Below are positions 14,769 through 22,476 of a stretch of DNA of 24,523 bases, piece by piece; within the stretch, counting starts at the first letter, position 1; the number at the start of each line of letters is the position of its first letter. The stretch is from JBBDWK01 sp040902885. Lineage in GTDB: Bacteria > Acidobacteriota > Terriglobia > Bryobacterales > Bryobacteraceae. The stretch lies in the NCBI GenBank assembly GCA_040902885.1, contig JBBDWK010000061.1, positions 1-24,523 on the forward strand, in the 5' to 3' direction. The notes under the pieces are model-generated. The model saw nothing but the letters and a program-made list of their open reading frames with translations, did no database searches and was not told where the DNA came from. The position numbers and the translations under genes are program-made.

Positions 14769-17700
14769 TTGGGTACTACCTACGAGATAGGTACGAGACA
14801 GTCAGCCAAAGGGCTATTCCACGCGTTGACGTGGATTTCGCTGGCTTTGGCGCTCTGCTTTCCCGCGGTGTCAAGGGCCCAGACCACCCAGGGACTTATT
14901 TCGGGCCGCATTGTGAACGTACGGAGCGGAGCGCCGGTCGGAGGCGGTCAGGTCGCTTACTATAACACCGGGACGGGTACCAGTGGCGTGGCCTCGGGCG
15001 ATGCCTCTGGGAACTATTACCTTCCACTGCTCTCGCCCGGCCTATACCGCATTCGGGTTACAGCCGAAGATTACCAGGCCCAGGAAGTGCATGAGTTGGA
15101 GCTGCCGGTGGCGGGGCGTCTGGAGCTGAACTTCCGGATGCGTCCTCTCAACGACGTATGGGAGGCGGGCCAATACCGCAGTGTCTTCCTGCCGGGCACC
15201 AAGTCCATTGTGACCTTTTATGGGCCGGACGTGGATAGCTCCCGATCCGCCTCCTTTGAATCCGCCAAGGCCAGACGCGGCGTGTTGGAATCAACCATTT
15301 CCCAGGTGATCGACCCGGCCCAGGTGAAGGAGCTTCCGCTTGCAGGGCGCGACGTCTACACCATGTTGGTCACCCAGCCCGGCGTCACCGCCGACGGGGG
15401 AACGGCGCGAGGTCTGGGTCTGGCAATCAACGGCCAGCGCCCGTCGGCCTCCAACTTTCTGTTAGACGGACTGGAAAACAATAACTATCTGGTGACAGGT
15501 CCGCTCACCTCGATCGCCCCCGAAGCGATTCAGGAGTATCGGGTATCGACCAATAACTTCTCGGCCGAGTATGGGCGGACGTCGGGCTTTGTTGCCAACG
15601 CGGTGTCGCGCGCCGGCGGAAACGACTTTCACGGCATCGGCTACTGGTACCTGAAAAACGACGCCCTCAACGCCAATGGATTCCAAGAGAACCGCCTGGG
15701 GAATCCCCGTCTGCCGGCCAAAGAGAGGCAGCTCGGCTTTCAGGTAGGCGGGCCAATTTTGCGAGAACGGCTCTTTTTTTCAAGCGCTTACGAGCACCTG
15801 CGCAGCCGCAGCCGGCAGGAGCCGTTCACCGTGACGCTGCCCTCCACACGCTATCTGTCGTTCCTGCAACCAAACGTCACCCGGCGGCTTCTCGAACAAC
15901 ATCCGGCGCCACCGGTAACGGACGGAAATCTTTTGACGGCGAACCTGACCGTTGCGCCGCCTGTATCCGTGGACCGGGCGCTGGCCCTCGAGCGCGTGGA
16001 TTACATTTCGCCTTCCGGAAAGCACCGCCTCATGGCGCGGGCGATGCTAAGCGATGTGGGGCGGCCGGATTTCATCTGGACGCCCTACGAAGGCTTCAAT
16101 TCCCGGCTGGATAACGAGACCCTGGGGTTGGGCTTTACCTACATGTATTCGATCCGGCCGGGCCTGCTGAACGAGATCCGTCTGGGCCGTAACCGCGACG
16201 ATGTGCGCTGGAACCGTCCGCACCCGGAAGTGCCCACGTTGGTCTCCGGTGATGGCGTCGTGCTGCCGGGCAGCCCCGCGTTCTACGAGTATCAAAACAG
16301 GAGCCGCAACTGGGAAATTCTTGATAATGTGACCTGGGCGCGGGGACGCCATGTCGCCACGTTCGGAGCGGGAGCGCTGATACGGAAGGCCGACGGCTTT
16401 CTCACCGCCGGGCGGGACGGCCAGTATATCTTCGATAACATCGTCACGCTGGCGCTCGACCGGCCGCGGTTTCTGCGTGTCACCCTCTCCCGTACGGCCC
16501 TGCCAAATCTCCGGATTCCCGATTACGATCGCGAATACGGTTACAACCAGTTCTTCTGGTTCGCCCAGGATACCTTCAAAGCGACGCCGCGCCTGGCTCT
16601 GAATTACGGTGTGCGTTACGAGCGTTTCGGCGCGCCGGTCAACACAGGAAGCGTAAAAGAGGCTGTGGTTGAACTGGGCCAAGGCAGCGACTTTCCCAGC
16701 CGGCTGGCGGGGGCGCGGCTGGCTGTTCCGGGAGGCGGCGAAAACCAGAAGCTGTACGGCGAAGACACTAACGACTGGGCGGTACGGGCGGGCTTTTCCT
16801 ACGATCTCTTCGGCTCGGCGCGAACGCTCCTCCGCGGCTCCTTCGGCATCTTTTACGACCGTCCCTTCGATAACCTCTGGCAGAACCTGCGCAGCAACGA
16901 TGGCTTTCTTCCGTTTCTATCGCCTGTAAGCCCGAGCACGGATTATCTGGCTCCCGTGGCTTCCCACCTGTCAAACTACTCCGGCGCCGGCCTCACCCAG
17001 GATTTTCCCAAGCTAACCATGTTGGACCAGAACTTACGCAGCGGTTACTCGCAAAGTTACTTCTTTGGCGTACAGCAGCAGGTGAGCGATAACTGGGCGG
17101 TGGAGGTGAACACTCTGGGATCGCTGGCGCGCAAGCTGCTGGTTACCGACATCGTGAACCGGCAGTTCACGCTTCCGCAAAGCCCTGAAAGCCCGGAAGG
17201 CAGGTTCAACCCCGGTCTTCCCGACATCTCATACCGGGCATCCCAGGGCCGCTCTAACTACAACGCTCTAACAGGAGTAGCTCGATACCGGCAGGGCCGC
17301 AGGTTCTTTCAGGCCTCCTATACCTGGAGCCATACGATCGACACGCAGAGCGAGCCGCTCGCCGGGGATTTCTTCGACCTCAGCTTCACGCGGGTCACCT
17401 CCGGCGACGGACGCGGCGGCCGGGCCGCTTTTTCGCGGCAGTTCGACAGCGGGATCGACCGGGCCAACTCGGACTTCGACCAGCGGCATAACCTGGTGTT
17501 TCTCTCCGTGTGGGAGCTGCCGCGGCTCCTATCCTCCTCGAAGCTCGGCTGGCTCACGCGCGATTGGAGGCTTTCGCAGCTTGCCGCGTTCCGCTCGGGC
17601 TCTCCCTACACGGTCTTTGCGCCATCCACGGCCTTCTTCGGCGGCGGTCAGATCTATAATAGTCGCGCGAACGTGGTGGACCCCTCGCGCGCCGTTCTTG

Positions 17701-18071
17701 CCAACAGCCAAACGGTCGCAGGCGGCAAACGTCTACTGGATGCGGACGCGTTCACGGCGCCGGCCGCGAGCACCGTGGGCAGCGGAGGCCGCAATGCCTT
17801 CCGGGGACCGGGACTTTATAATATCGACCTGTCCCTGGCCCGTTCGTTCCCTCTGCCCTGGCTGGGCGAGAGCGGCCGGCTGACGTTGCGCGCGGACGCC
17901 TTTAACGTTCTCAATCACGCCAACCTGAACAATCCGGACTCGCTCCTTGGCTCGGAGACGTTCGGCGTCGCGCAGTACGGCCGCCAAGGCCGGCAGTCCG
18001 GCTTCCCGGCCGTGGCGCCCCTGAACGAGACCGCGCGCCAGATCCAGATGATTCTGCGCGTGGAATTCTGA
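14769..18071 (+). CDS. Oar-like TonB-dependent outer-membrane receptor with carboxypeptidase-regulatory-like domain
   Basis: This 1100-residue protein has a signal peptide (hydrophobic LTWISLALALCF, likely cleaved after SRAQ near residue 38). A beta-sandwich carboxypeptidase-regulatory-like domain follows (~40-125, GLISGRIVNVRSGAPVGGG ... GNYYLPLLSPGLYRIRV). The plug domain (~175-290) includes VKELPLAGRDVYTML, QRPSASNFLLDGL and NNFSAEYGRTSG. A large beta-barrel ends in QIQMILRVEF, whose terminal Phe fits BAM recognition. Oar-like receptors import or export large ligands across the outer membrane using TonB energy; the ligand is unknown. The start is TTG, supported by GGAGGG eight bases upstream and by the signal peptide that follows; no ATG fits. 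Directly after the stop lies the palindrome interrupted by the insertion sequence. Confidence 0.93.
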   Translation: MGTTYEIGTRQSAKGLFHALTWISLALALCFPAVSRAQTTQGLISGRIVNVRSGAPVGGGQVAYYNTGTGTSGVASGDASGNYYLPLLSPGLYRIRVTAEDYQAQEVHELELPVAGRLELNFRMRPLNDVWEAGQYRSVFLPGTKSIVTFYGPDVDSSRSASFESAKARRGVLESTISQVIDPAQVKELPLAGRDVYTMLVTQPGVTADGGTARGLGLAINGQRPSASNFLLDGLENNNYLVTGPLTSIAPEAIQEYRVSTNNFSAEYGRTSGFVANAVSRAGGNDFHGIGYWYLKNDALNANGFQENRLGNPRLPAKERQLGFQVGGPILRERLFFSSAYEHLRSRSRQEPFTVTLPSTRYLSFLQPNVTRRLLEQHPAPPVTDGNLLTANLTVAPPVSVDRALALERVDYISPSGKHRLMARAMLSDVGRPDFIWTPYEGFNSRLDNETLGLGFTYMYSIRPGLLNEIRLGRNRDDVRWNRPHPEVPTLVSGDGVVLPGSPAFYEYQNRSRNWEILDNVTWARGRHVATFGAGALIRKADGFLTAGRDGQYIFDNIVTLALDRPRFLRVTLSRTALPNLRIPDYDREYGYNQFFWFAQDTFKATPRLALNYGVRYERFGAPVNTGSVKEAVVELGQGSDFPSRLAGARLAVPGGGENQKLYGEDTNDWAVRAGFSYDLFGSARTLLRGSFGIFYDRPFDNLWQNLRSNDGFLPFLSPVSPSTDYLAPVASHLSNYSGAGLTQDFPKLTMLDQNLRSGYSQSYFFGVQQQVSDNWAVEVNTLGSLARKLLVTDIVNRQFTLPQSPESPEGRFNPGLPDISYRASQGRSNYNALTGVARYRQGRRFFQASYTWSHTIDTQSEPLAGDFFDLSFTRVTSGDGRGGRAAFSRQFDSGIDRANSDFDQRHNLVFLSVWELPRLLSSSKLGWLTRDWRLSQLAAFRSGSPYTVFAPSTAFFGGGQIYNSRANVVDPSRAVLANSQTVAGGKRLLDADAFTAPAASTVGSGGRNAFRGPGLYNIDLSLARSFPLPWLGESGRLTLRADAFNVLNHANLNNPDSLLGSETFGVAQYGRQGRQSGFPAVAPLNETARQIQMILRVEF

Positions 18072-18080
18072 GCAACCGCT

Positions 18081-18086
18081 TATAGT
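18081..18086 (+). promoter_or_regulatory. -10 half of a circle-junction promoter (TATAGT)
   Basis: The first six bases of the element are TATAGT. In the linear copy there is no suitable -35 before it. In the excised circle the right-end TTGACG (19707-19712) would sit exactly 17 bases upstream, counting one CT core. That would create a strong sigma70-type promoter for the bridge RNA and transposase. Confidence 0.7.
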
Positions 18087-18143
18087 ACCTGCGGGAAGAA
18101 AAATTAAATATCTGTATGAGTTGGGTTTCGGCGCCACGTTGCT

Positions 18144-18167
18144 GGGGTGTATGGCACCCCTTTGTTT
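18144..18167 (+). terminator. Terminator-like hairpin in the left end of the element
   Basis: GGGGTG (18144-18149) and CACCCC (18155-18160) form a perfect 6-bp stem with a 5-base loop, followed by TTTGTTT. It resembles a Rho-independent terminator and would block read-through from the receptor gene into the bridge RNA. It lies inside the element, so it belongs to the IS rather than to the receptor operon. It could alternatively be part of the RNA leader. Confidence 0.45.
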
Positions 18168-18169
18168 CG

Positions 18170-18345
18170 CGAGAACATTCTGATAAGAGAATGTTTGAGC
18201 GGGCATCCCGCTGCTACGAATACCAACCGCTAGCTCCGATGCTTTAGGGAGAGCTTCGAGCAGCGGGATGCGCCTGGTTCCAGACGAATTCTCAGATGTT
18301 GTCTGGTCCCCAGACTCCACTATAAGCCTTTCGGTGAAACCAGGA
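18170..18345 (+). ncRNA. Candidate bridge RNA of the IS110 element, about 175 nt
   Basis: Three structures follow in the order described for IS621. A 5' hairpin pairs AACATTCT (18174-18181) with AGAATGTT (18188-18195). A target-binding loop is closed by a perfect 13-bp stem (18203-18215 with 18259-18271). A donor-binding loop is closed by CCTGGTT/AACCAGG (18273-18279 with 18338-18344). Guides inside the loops match the DNA around a CT core. CAACCGCT (18224-18231) equals the left target 18073-18080. AGGGAG (18246-18251) is complementary to core plus right target 19728-19733. CTCAGATGT (18291-18299) equals the right end 19719-19727. ACTATAAG (18319-18326) is complementary to core plus left end 18079-18086. 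The exact RNA ends are not determined. Confidence 0.85.
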
Positions 18346-18375
18346 CAGCCCGCTCGGCGAGGAGGATGGACGAAG

Positions 18376-19710
18376 ATGACCGATGCGAAACAGGCCACCG
18401 CGGCGGAGCCGCAGTGGGCCGCGTTTGTGGCCATGGATTGGGCTGACAAGAAGCACTTCTGGAGATTGGCGCCCGCCGACGGCGGCCAGCAGGAGTACGG
18501 CGAGATCGAGAGCACGCCCGAGGCTGTCGATGCTTGGGCTACGGGGTTAAGTGTGCGGTTCGGCGGGCGGCCGATTGCCGTGTGTGTGGAACAGTCCAAG
18601 GGGGCGCTGGTGTATATGCTGGCCAAGTATGCCCACCTGGTGCTGTTTCCGGTGCACCCGAAAACGGCGGCGCAATACCGGGAGACGTTCTGTCCGAGCG
18701 GCGCCAAGAGCGATCCCCGCGATACCGCCTCTCTGCTGGATCTGCTGTTGCGGCATCGGGAACGGTTGCGGTCCTTGCCGCCGGATACCCCACAGACCCG
18801 GCTGTTGCGGAGTCTGGTGGAAGGGCGCCGGCTGCTGGTGAACGAGAAGACACGGCAGAAGAATCGGCTGACGGCTAGCCTGAAGATGTACTTTCCCCAG
18901 ATCCTGCAGTGGTTCGACCAGGTGGACAGTCCCCTGGTGGGAGACCTGCTGCAACGGTGGCCCACGTTGCCCGAACTGAAGCGATCCCATCCCGGGACGT
19001 TGAAGAAGTTCTTCCTGGAACATAACTGCCGCGGTGAGGAGCGGATCCAGGAACGCATCGCGGCCATTTACAAAGCCATGCCGGCGACCGAGGACGAGGC
19101 CATTGTGGTCGGAGAATCGGTTAAGGCACGGGCGCTGGTAGAGCTTTTGGCCGTGCTGCGCTGCCAGATCGCTGAATATGACCGGCGGATTGCGGAACTG
19201 GTGGCGGTCCATCCCGACAGTAGCTTGTTTGCGTCGCTGCCCGGCGCTGGGGAAGTGCTGATTCCGCGGCTGATCGCGGCCTTCGGGACGCGGCGAGAGC
19301 GCTTCGACAGGGCTTATGAGGTGCAGTGTCTCAGCGGGATTGCTCCGGTAACCGAGAAAAGCGGCAAAACCGAGTGGGTGCATTTCCGGTGGGCCTGTCC
19401 GAAATTCCTGCGCCAGACCTTTCACGAGTTCGCCGCGCATTCCATCGGCAGCTCCGGGTGGGCGGAAGCGTACTATAGGGTGGAGAGGGAAAACAACAAG
19501 TCCCATCACGCCGCGGTGCGATCGCTGGCCTACAAATGGATTCGCATCATCTTCTGGTGTTGGAAGGATGGCAAGCCGTATGACGAACAGACCTACCTGC
19601 AGGCCTTGAAGCGCACCGGTTCCCCCTTGATCGACCGGCTTCAGCTTGACACCCAGGGCAAGTGGAAGCCGGTCGCCGGATTTCAGAAATTTTCGGCGCT
19701 TCCCTCTTGA
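18376..19710 (+). CDS. IS110-family transposase (DEDD recombinase)
   Basis: This 444-residue protein has the N-terminal RuvC-like DEDD domain: D21 (VAMDWADKKH), E72 (VCVEQSKGALV), D113 and D116 (GAKSDPRDTASLLDLL). Its C-terminal Tnp domain reads LFASLPGAGEVLIPRLIAAF, then CLSGIAPVTEKSGKT. S329 in EKSGK is the likely counterpart of the catalytic serine. The family cuts and joins DNA at a dinucleotide core, guided by a bridge RNA made from the element's own end. An open frame reaches back to 18268, but that part is the candidate RNA; ATG 18376 has GGAGG ten bases upstream. The stop codon TGA lies within the -35 box of the predicted junction promoter, so the element is very compact. No frameshift or missing catalytic residue is seen. 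Confidence 0.93.
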   Translation: MTDAKQATAAEPQWAAFVAMDWADKKHFWRLAPADGGQQEYGEIESTPEAVDAWATGLSVRFGGRPIAVCVEQSKGALVYMLAKYAHLVLFPVHPKTAAQYRETFCPSGAKSDPRDTASLLDLLLRHRERLRSLPPDTPQTRLLRSLVEGRRLLVNEKTRQKNRLTASLKMYFPQILQWFDQVDSPLVGDLLQRWPTLPELKRSHPGTLKKFFLEHNCRGEERIQERIAAIYKAMPATEDEAIVVGESVKARALVELLAVLRCQIAEYDRRIAELVAVHPDSSLFASLPGAGEVLIPRLIAAFGTRRERFDRAYEVQCLSGIAPVTEKSGKTEWVHFRWACPKFLRQTFHEFAAHSIGSSGWAEAYYRVERENNKSHHAAVRSLAYKWIRIIFWCWKDGKPYDEQTYLQALKRTGSPLIDRLQLDTQGKWKPVAGFQKFSALPS

Positions 19711-19712
19711 CG
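19707..19712 (+). promoter_or_regulatory. -35 half of the circle-junction promoter (TTGACG)
   Basis: TTGACG overlaps the transposase stop codon near the right end. After circularisation the spacer to TATAGT at 18081 is 17 bases (19713-19729). In the integrated state it points out toward padR without a matching -10 at the right distance. Confidence 0.65.
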
Positions 19713-19818
19713 GAACAACTCAGATGTCTCCCTCCGGTCACGGCTCGGTAACGTCTCTTCGTCGGCCTGAGCAAACTGAGCCGCGACCGGAGGGAGCGGT
19801 TGTTGCTGGAAATTCCAG

Positions 19819-19847
19819 TTGACTCTTTCCCGCGGACCGGATATTCT
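19819..19847 (+). promoter_or_regulatory. Candidate sigma70 promoter of the padR-permease operon
   Basis: TTGACT (19819-19824) and TATTCT (19842-19847) are separated by 17 bases, giving a predicted start near 19854. It lies between the IS-split palindrome and padR, so the operon keeps its own promoter despite the insertion. Confidence 0.6.
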
Positions 19848-19857
19848 TCTATAGACC

Positions 19858-19881
19858 TCTAGGGTAGAGATCTAGGGTAGA
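19858..19881 (+). promoter_or_regulatory. Tandem 11-bp repeat, possible PadR operator
   Basis: TCTAGGGTAGA occurs twice (19858-19868 and 19871-19881) with a 13-bp period, just downstream of the predicted transcription start and ending nine bases before the padR ATG. PadR proteins commonly repress their own operon, so this is a natural operator candidate. The second copy runs into the ribosome binding site GAGGAAG. Confidence 0.5.
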
Positions 19882-19890
19882 AGAGGAAGT

Positions 19891-20223
19891 ATGCGTGAAT
19901 CGTCCGGAAACACCCTCCAGGGAACATTGGATCTGCTGATCCTGAAGACGCTCGACCGCGGCCCCAACCACGGATTCGGAATCACGCTGCACGTCCAGAC
20001 GGTTTCCGACGGCCTGTTGCGGGTGGAAGAGGGATCGCTCTACCCCGCCCTGCGCCGGCTGGAACGCGACAAGCTGGTGATCGCTGAGTGGCGGGTCTCA
20101 GAGAACGGCCGGCGCGCGCGCTATTACCGGCTCACGGCAGCCGGGCGGAAGCGGCTGGCACAGGCCGAGGAGAACTGGTCGGCGCTCAGCAAGGGAGTGG
20201 GAAAAGTTCTCAGGTTCGCGTAG
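19891..20223 (+). CDS. PadR-family transcriptional regulator (acidobacterial type)
   Basis: This 110-residue winged-helix protein has the standard PadR pattern: LQGTLDLLILKTL at the first helices, the recognition segment EEGSLYPALRRLERD (about residues 46-60), the wing RARYYRLTAAGRKRL, and a short C-terminal helix. In Acidobacteriota small PadR regulators of this kind typically precede ADOP permease genes, as here: the permease starts 12 bp downstream. It probably represses the pair in response to an unknown small molecule. ATG 19891 is preceded by GAGGAAG at close range and fits the family length. Confidence 0.92.
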   Translation: MRESSGNTLQGTLDLLILKTLDRGPNHGFGITLHVQTVSDGLLRVEEGSLYPALRRLERDKLVIAEWRVSENGRRARYYRLTAAGRKRLAQAEENWSALSKGVGKVLRFA

Positions 20224-20235
20224 GAGGAACTCCGG

Positions 20236-22476
20236 ATGCGACTATTCCGTAAGAAAAGGACGGTGGACGACGAGCTGCGCGAGGAGATCGAGTTCCATCT
20301 CCGGATGCGGACGGGACTCAACGAGCGTGAAGGGATGACGGCCGGCGCCGCGCGGGAAGCGGCCCGGCGGCAATTCGGCAATGCAACCCGCATACAGGAG
20401 GAGGCGCGCCGCATGCAGATCAACGAGTTTCTGGAAACCCTGATGCAGGATCTGTGTTACGCCGCGCGGAGTTTCCGGCGCACGCCGGGATTCACGTTCG
20501 CGGCCGTGTTCGCCATCGCGCTTGGCATCGGCGCAACAACTGCCATGTTCAGCGTAGTGGATCGCATTCTCTTCCGCGGCCTTCCCTACGCGCACGAAGA
20601 CCGGCTGGTCTGGCTGGGTATGGGTGCGCCGATCGGGCGGAACGAGTTTTTGCTGGGTCCCGATTACCTCGAATGGCGGGATGCGCAGACGCCGTTTGAA
20701 GCTTTCACGTCCTCGCACGGAGAGAACGACTGCGACATTACAGAGAACGAGCCGGTGCGCGCGAGATGCGGCCGTGTGGAGTGGACCTTTTTGCCCACGC
20801 TCGGCATTCATCCCGCGCTCGGCCGGAACTTCACTCGCGAGGAAGACAGCCCGAATGCGCCCCGCGTGGGTTTGCTCTCCTACGGCCTCTGGCAAAGCCG
20901 CTTCGGAGGCAATCCGACCGCGATCGGCAAGGCCCTCCGTGTGGACGGCGATCCCATTACGGTCGTCGGCGTGCTGCCGCGCGACTTCGAGATGCCAAGC
21001 CTCGCGCGGGTCGATCTCCTGCTGCCGCAGGCTCTCGACGAAGCCGCGCAGAGAAAGCGCGAGATCATGGCCATGGTGATGGTCTTCGCGCGGCTGAAGC
21101 CGGGGGTTGCACTCGCGCAGGCGGAGGCCGCGCTGCAGCCGCTCTTCGAACGTGCTCTCCAGTTCGTGCCGCCCCAGTTCCGAAAAGAAGTGAAGCTGAA
21201 AGTGTCCGCACTGCGGGACCGGCAGGTACGCGATGCGCGGCTCGCATCGTGGATACTACTCGGATCCGTGGTCTGTGTTCTTCTGATTTCGTGCGCGAAC
21301 GTGGCGAACCTGCTGCTGGCCCGCGCGGCCAGCAGGCAGCGCGAGAACGCCGTTCGCGCGGCGATCGGGGCGCCCAGGGCGCGGCTTATCCGGCAGATGC
21401 TGACGGAAAGTCTGTTGCTGAGCGTGATGGGCGCATTCGCGGGACTGCTGCTCGCCCACGGGCTGCTGCGCGCGCTGGTGGCGATCGCACCCGAAGGCAT
21501 TCCGCGTCTGGCGCAAGCCGGCCTCGACCTGCGCGTTCTGCTGTTCGGCTTCGCGGGGTCGGCGCTGTGCGGGATCCTATTCGGTCTTGCCCCGGCGCTT
21601 CAGAGACCGCGCGTGGAAGCCCTCACCGGCTGGCGGGTGGCGGGCGGGCGCCCGAAACGTTTGCGGCACCTGCTGGTAACAGGTCAACTTGCGGTATCGC
21701 TGGTGCTGCTTACAGCGGCCGGCCTCCTGCTGCAGAGCCTTTGGAAACTGCAAAATGTGCGGCTGGGCATGAGTCCGGAGAGCGTGATGACCGTGGCGCT
21801 GAGTCTCAACCCCCATCGCTACCCACAGCCTCCGCAGCAGCGCGCCTTCCTGGAAGCTCTGGAGGCCCGGCTGGCAGGCTTGCCGGGAACGGCGTCTGTG
21901 GCTTTCGCCGACTCGGTTCCCCCCGGCGGACGAAGCATGGTGACGATTTACTCGCGCATAGCCGTTGAGGGCCGGCCAGATACAAGGAGCGCGGGCACTG
22001 GCGGAATGGTAGTCGGGCGAAAGGTGACGCCCGGCTACTTCTCCGTGCTGCGCATCCCGATCCTTCGCGGACGCGCGTTTCGCGAAGAGGACCGCTTGTC
22101 CGGCACGGGCACAATCATCTTGAGCGAGTCCCTGGCGCGCCGCATGTTCCCGAACGAGAATCCTCTCGGCAAACGTATTCGTCCGGGCGTGGACGGCCAG
22201 TGGGGCGAGGTCATCGGCATCGCGGGCGACGTCAAAAACGCGGGCCTGATCGGAAAGGACGATCCGGAATACTACGAGCCTATGATTTTCACCGCGGCGC
22301 GCGGAAGGCGGCGGGCAAACGTGATCATTCGCAGCGCCATACAGTTCCTCGAGCTGACGGACGAGATTCAGAGCCTCCACGGGGTCCAGATCATTGCACG
22401 CCTTCTCAGCCCGGCGAAGCAGGTTCGCGCTCTTCAAAAGCTGCTCGCGCTCGGAGCCGCGGCTGGCCCGCGATAG
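20236..22476 (+). pseudogene. ADOP-family permease lacking its C-terminal FtsX domain
   Basis: The start is clear: AGGAGG lies eight bases before ATG 20236. The protein has a cytoplasmic prefix domain (DDELREEIEFHLRMRTGLNE, residues ~11-75) absent from the tandem pair, then an N-terminal helix (FAAVFAIALGIGATTAMFS), periplasmic domain, FtsX block (LLISCANVANLLLARAASR), and second periplasmic domain as far as RRRANVIIRSA at about residue 701. Family members continue with a ~130-residue FtsX block ending near ALRxE. Here homology stops near base 22340, and the last 45 residues (from IQFLEL) are antisense to the minus-strand TPR gene. The final four-helix block is missing, so the transporter is probably inactive. 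Whether this is a true deletion or an assembly join cannot be told from one sequence. Confidence 0.85.

Larger units (their letters stand above)
18081..19729 (+). mobile_element. IS110-family insertion sequence, complete, about 1.65 kb
   Basis: The element consists of a ~295-bp left end holding a candidate bridge RNA, one transposase gene, and a short right end. Its limits are set by a CT core present on both sides (18079-18080 and 19728-19729). They agree with the guide matches in the RNA and with the restored palindrome. There are no terminal inverted repeats and no longer target duplication, as expected for the IS110 group, which recombines through a circular intermediate. Placement of the long non-coding region upstream of the transposase fits the IS110 rather than the IS1111 subgroup. 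Gene and ends look intact, so it may be active. Confidence 0.9.
18073..19802. repeat. Palindrome (25-bp arms) interrupted by the insertion sequence
   Basis: The right arm is intact at 19778-19802. The left arm is split: its first 8 bases (CAACCGCT) are at 18073-18080 and the remaining 17 (CCCTCCGGTC and onward) at 19730-19746. When the element is excised with one CT retained, the arms pair at 24 of 25 positions (one A/C mismatch) around a 31-base loop (19747-19777). It starts one base after the receptor stop codon, so it was probably a transcription terminator or REP-like hairpin. No U-run follows the right arm. The reconstructed pairing fixes the insertion point. Confidence 0.85.

Noticed and set aside
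18174..18195. AACATTCT hairpin as a terminal inverted repeat of the insertion sequence
   Set aside because: It lies nearly 100 bp inside the element and has no partner at the right end; it fits better as the 5' hairpin of the RNA.
18268..18375. N-terminal extension of the transposase
   Set aside because: These codons overlap the candidate bridge RNA loops, and the extension is not like IS110 N-termini; the family domain starts after ATG 18376.
17733..19067. Minus-strand 444-residue open frame spanning the receptor end and the transposase
   Set aside because: It is antisense to two well-supported genes, crosses the insertion boundary, and shows no family features.
21577..22339. C-terminal extension of the TPR-like frame
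   Set aside because: It is the exact antisense of conserved permease sequence; the open frame is accidental.
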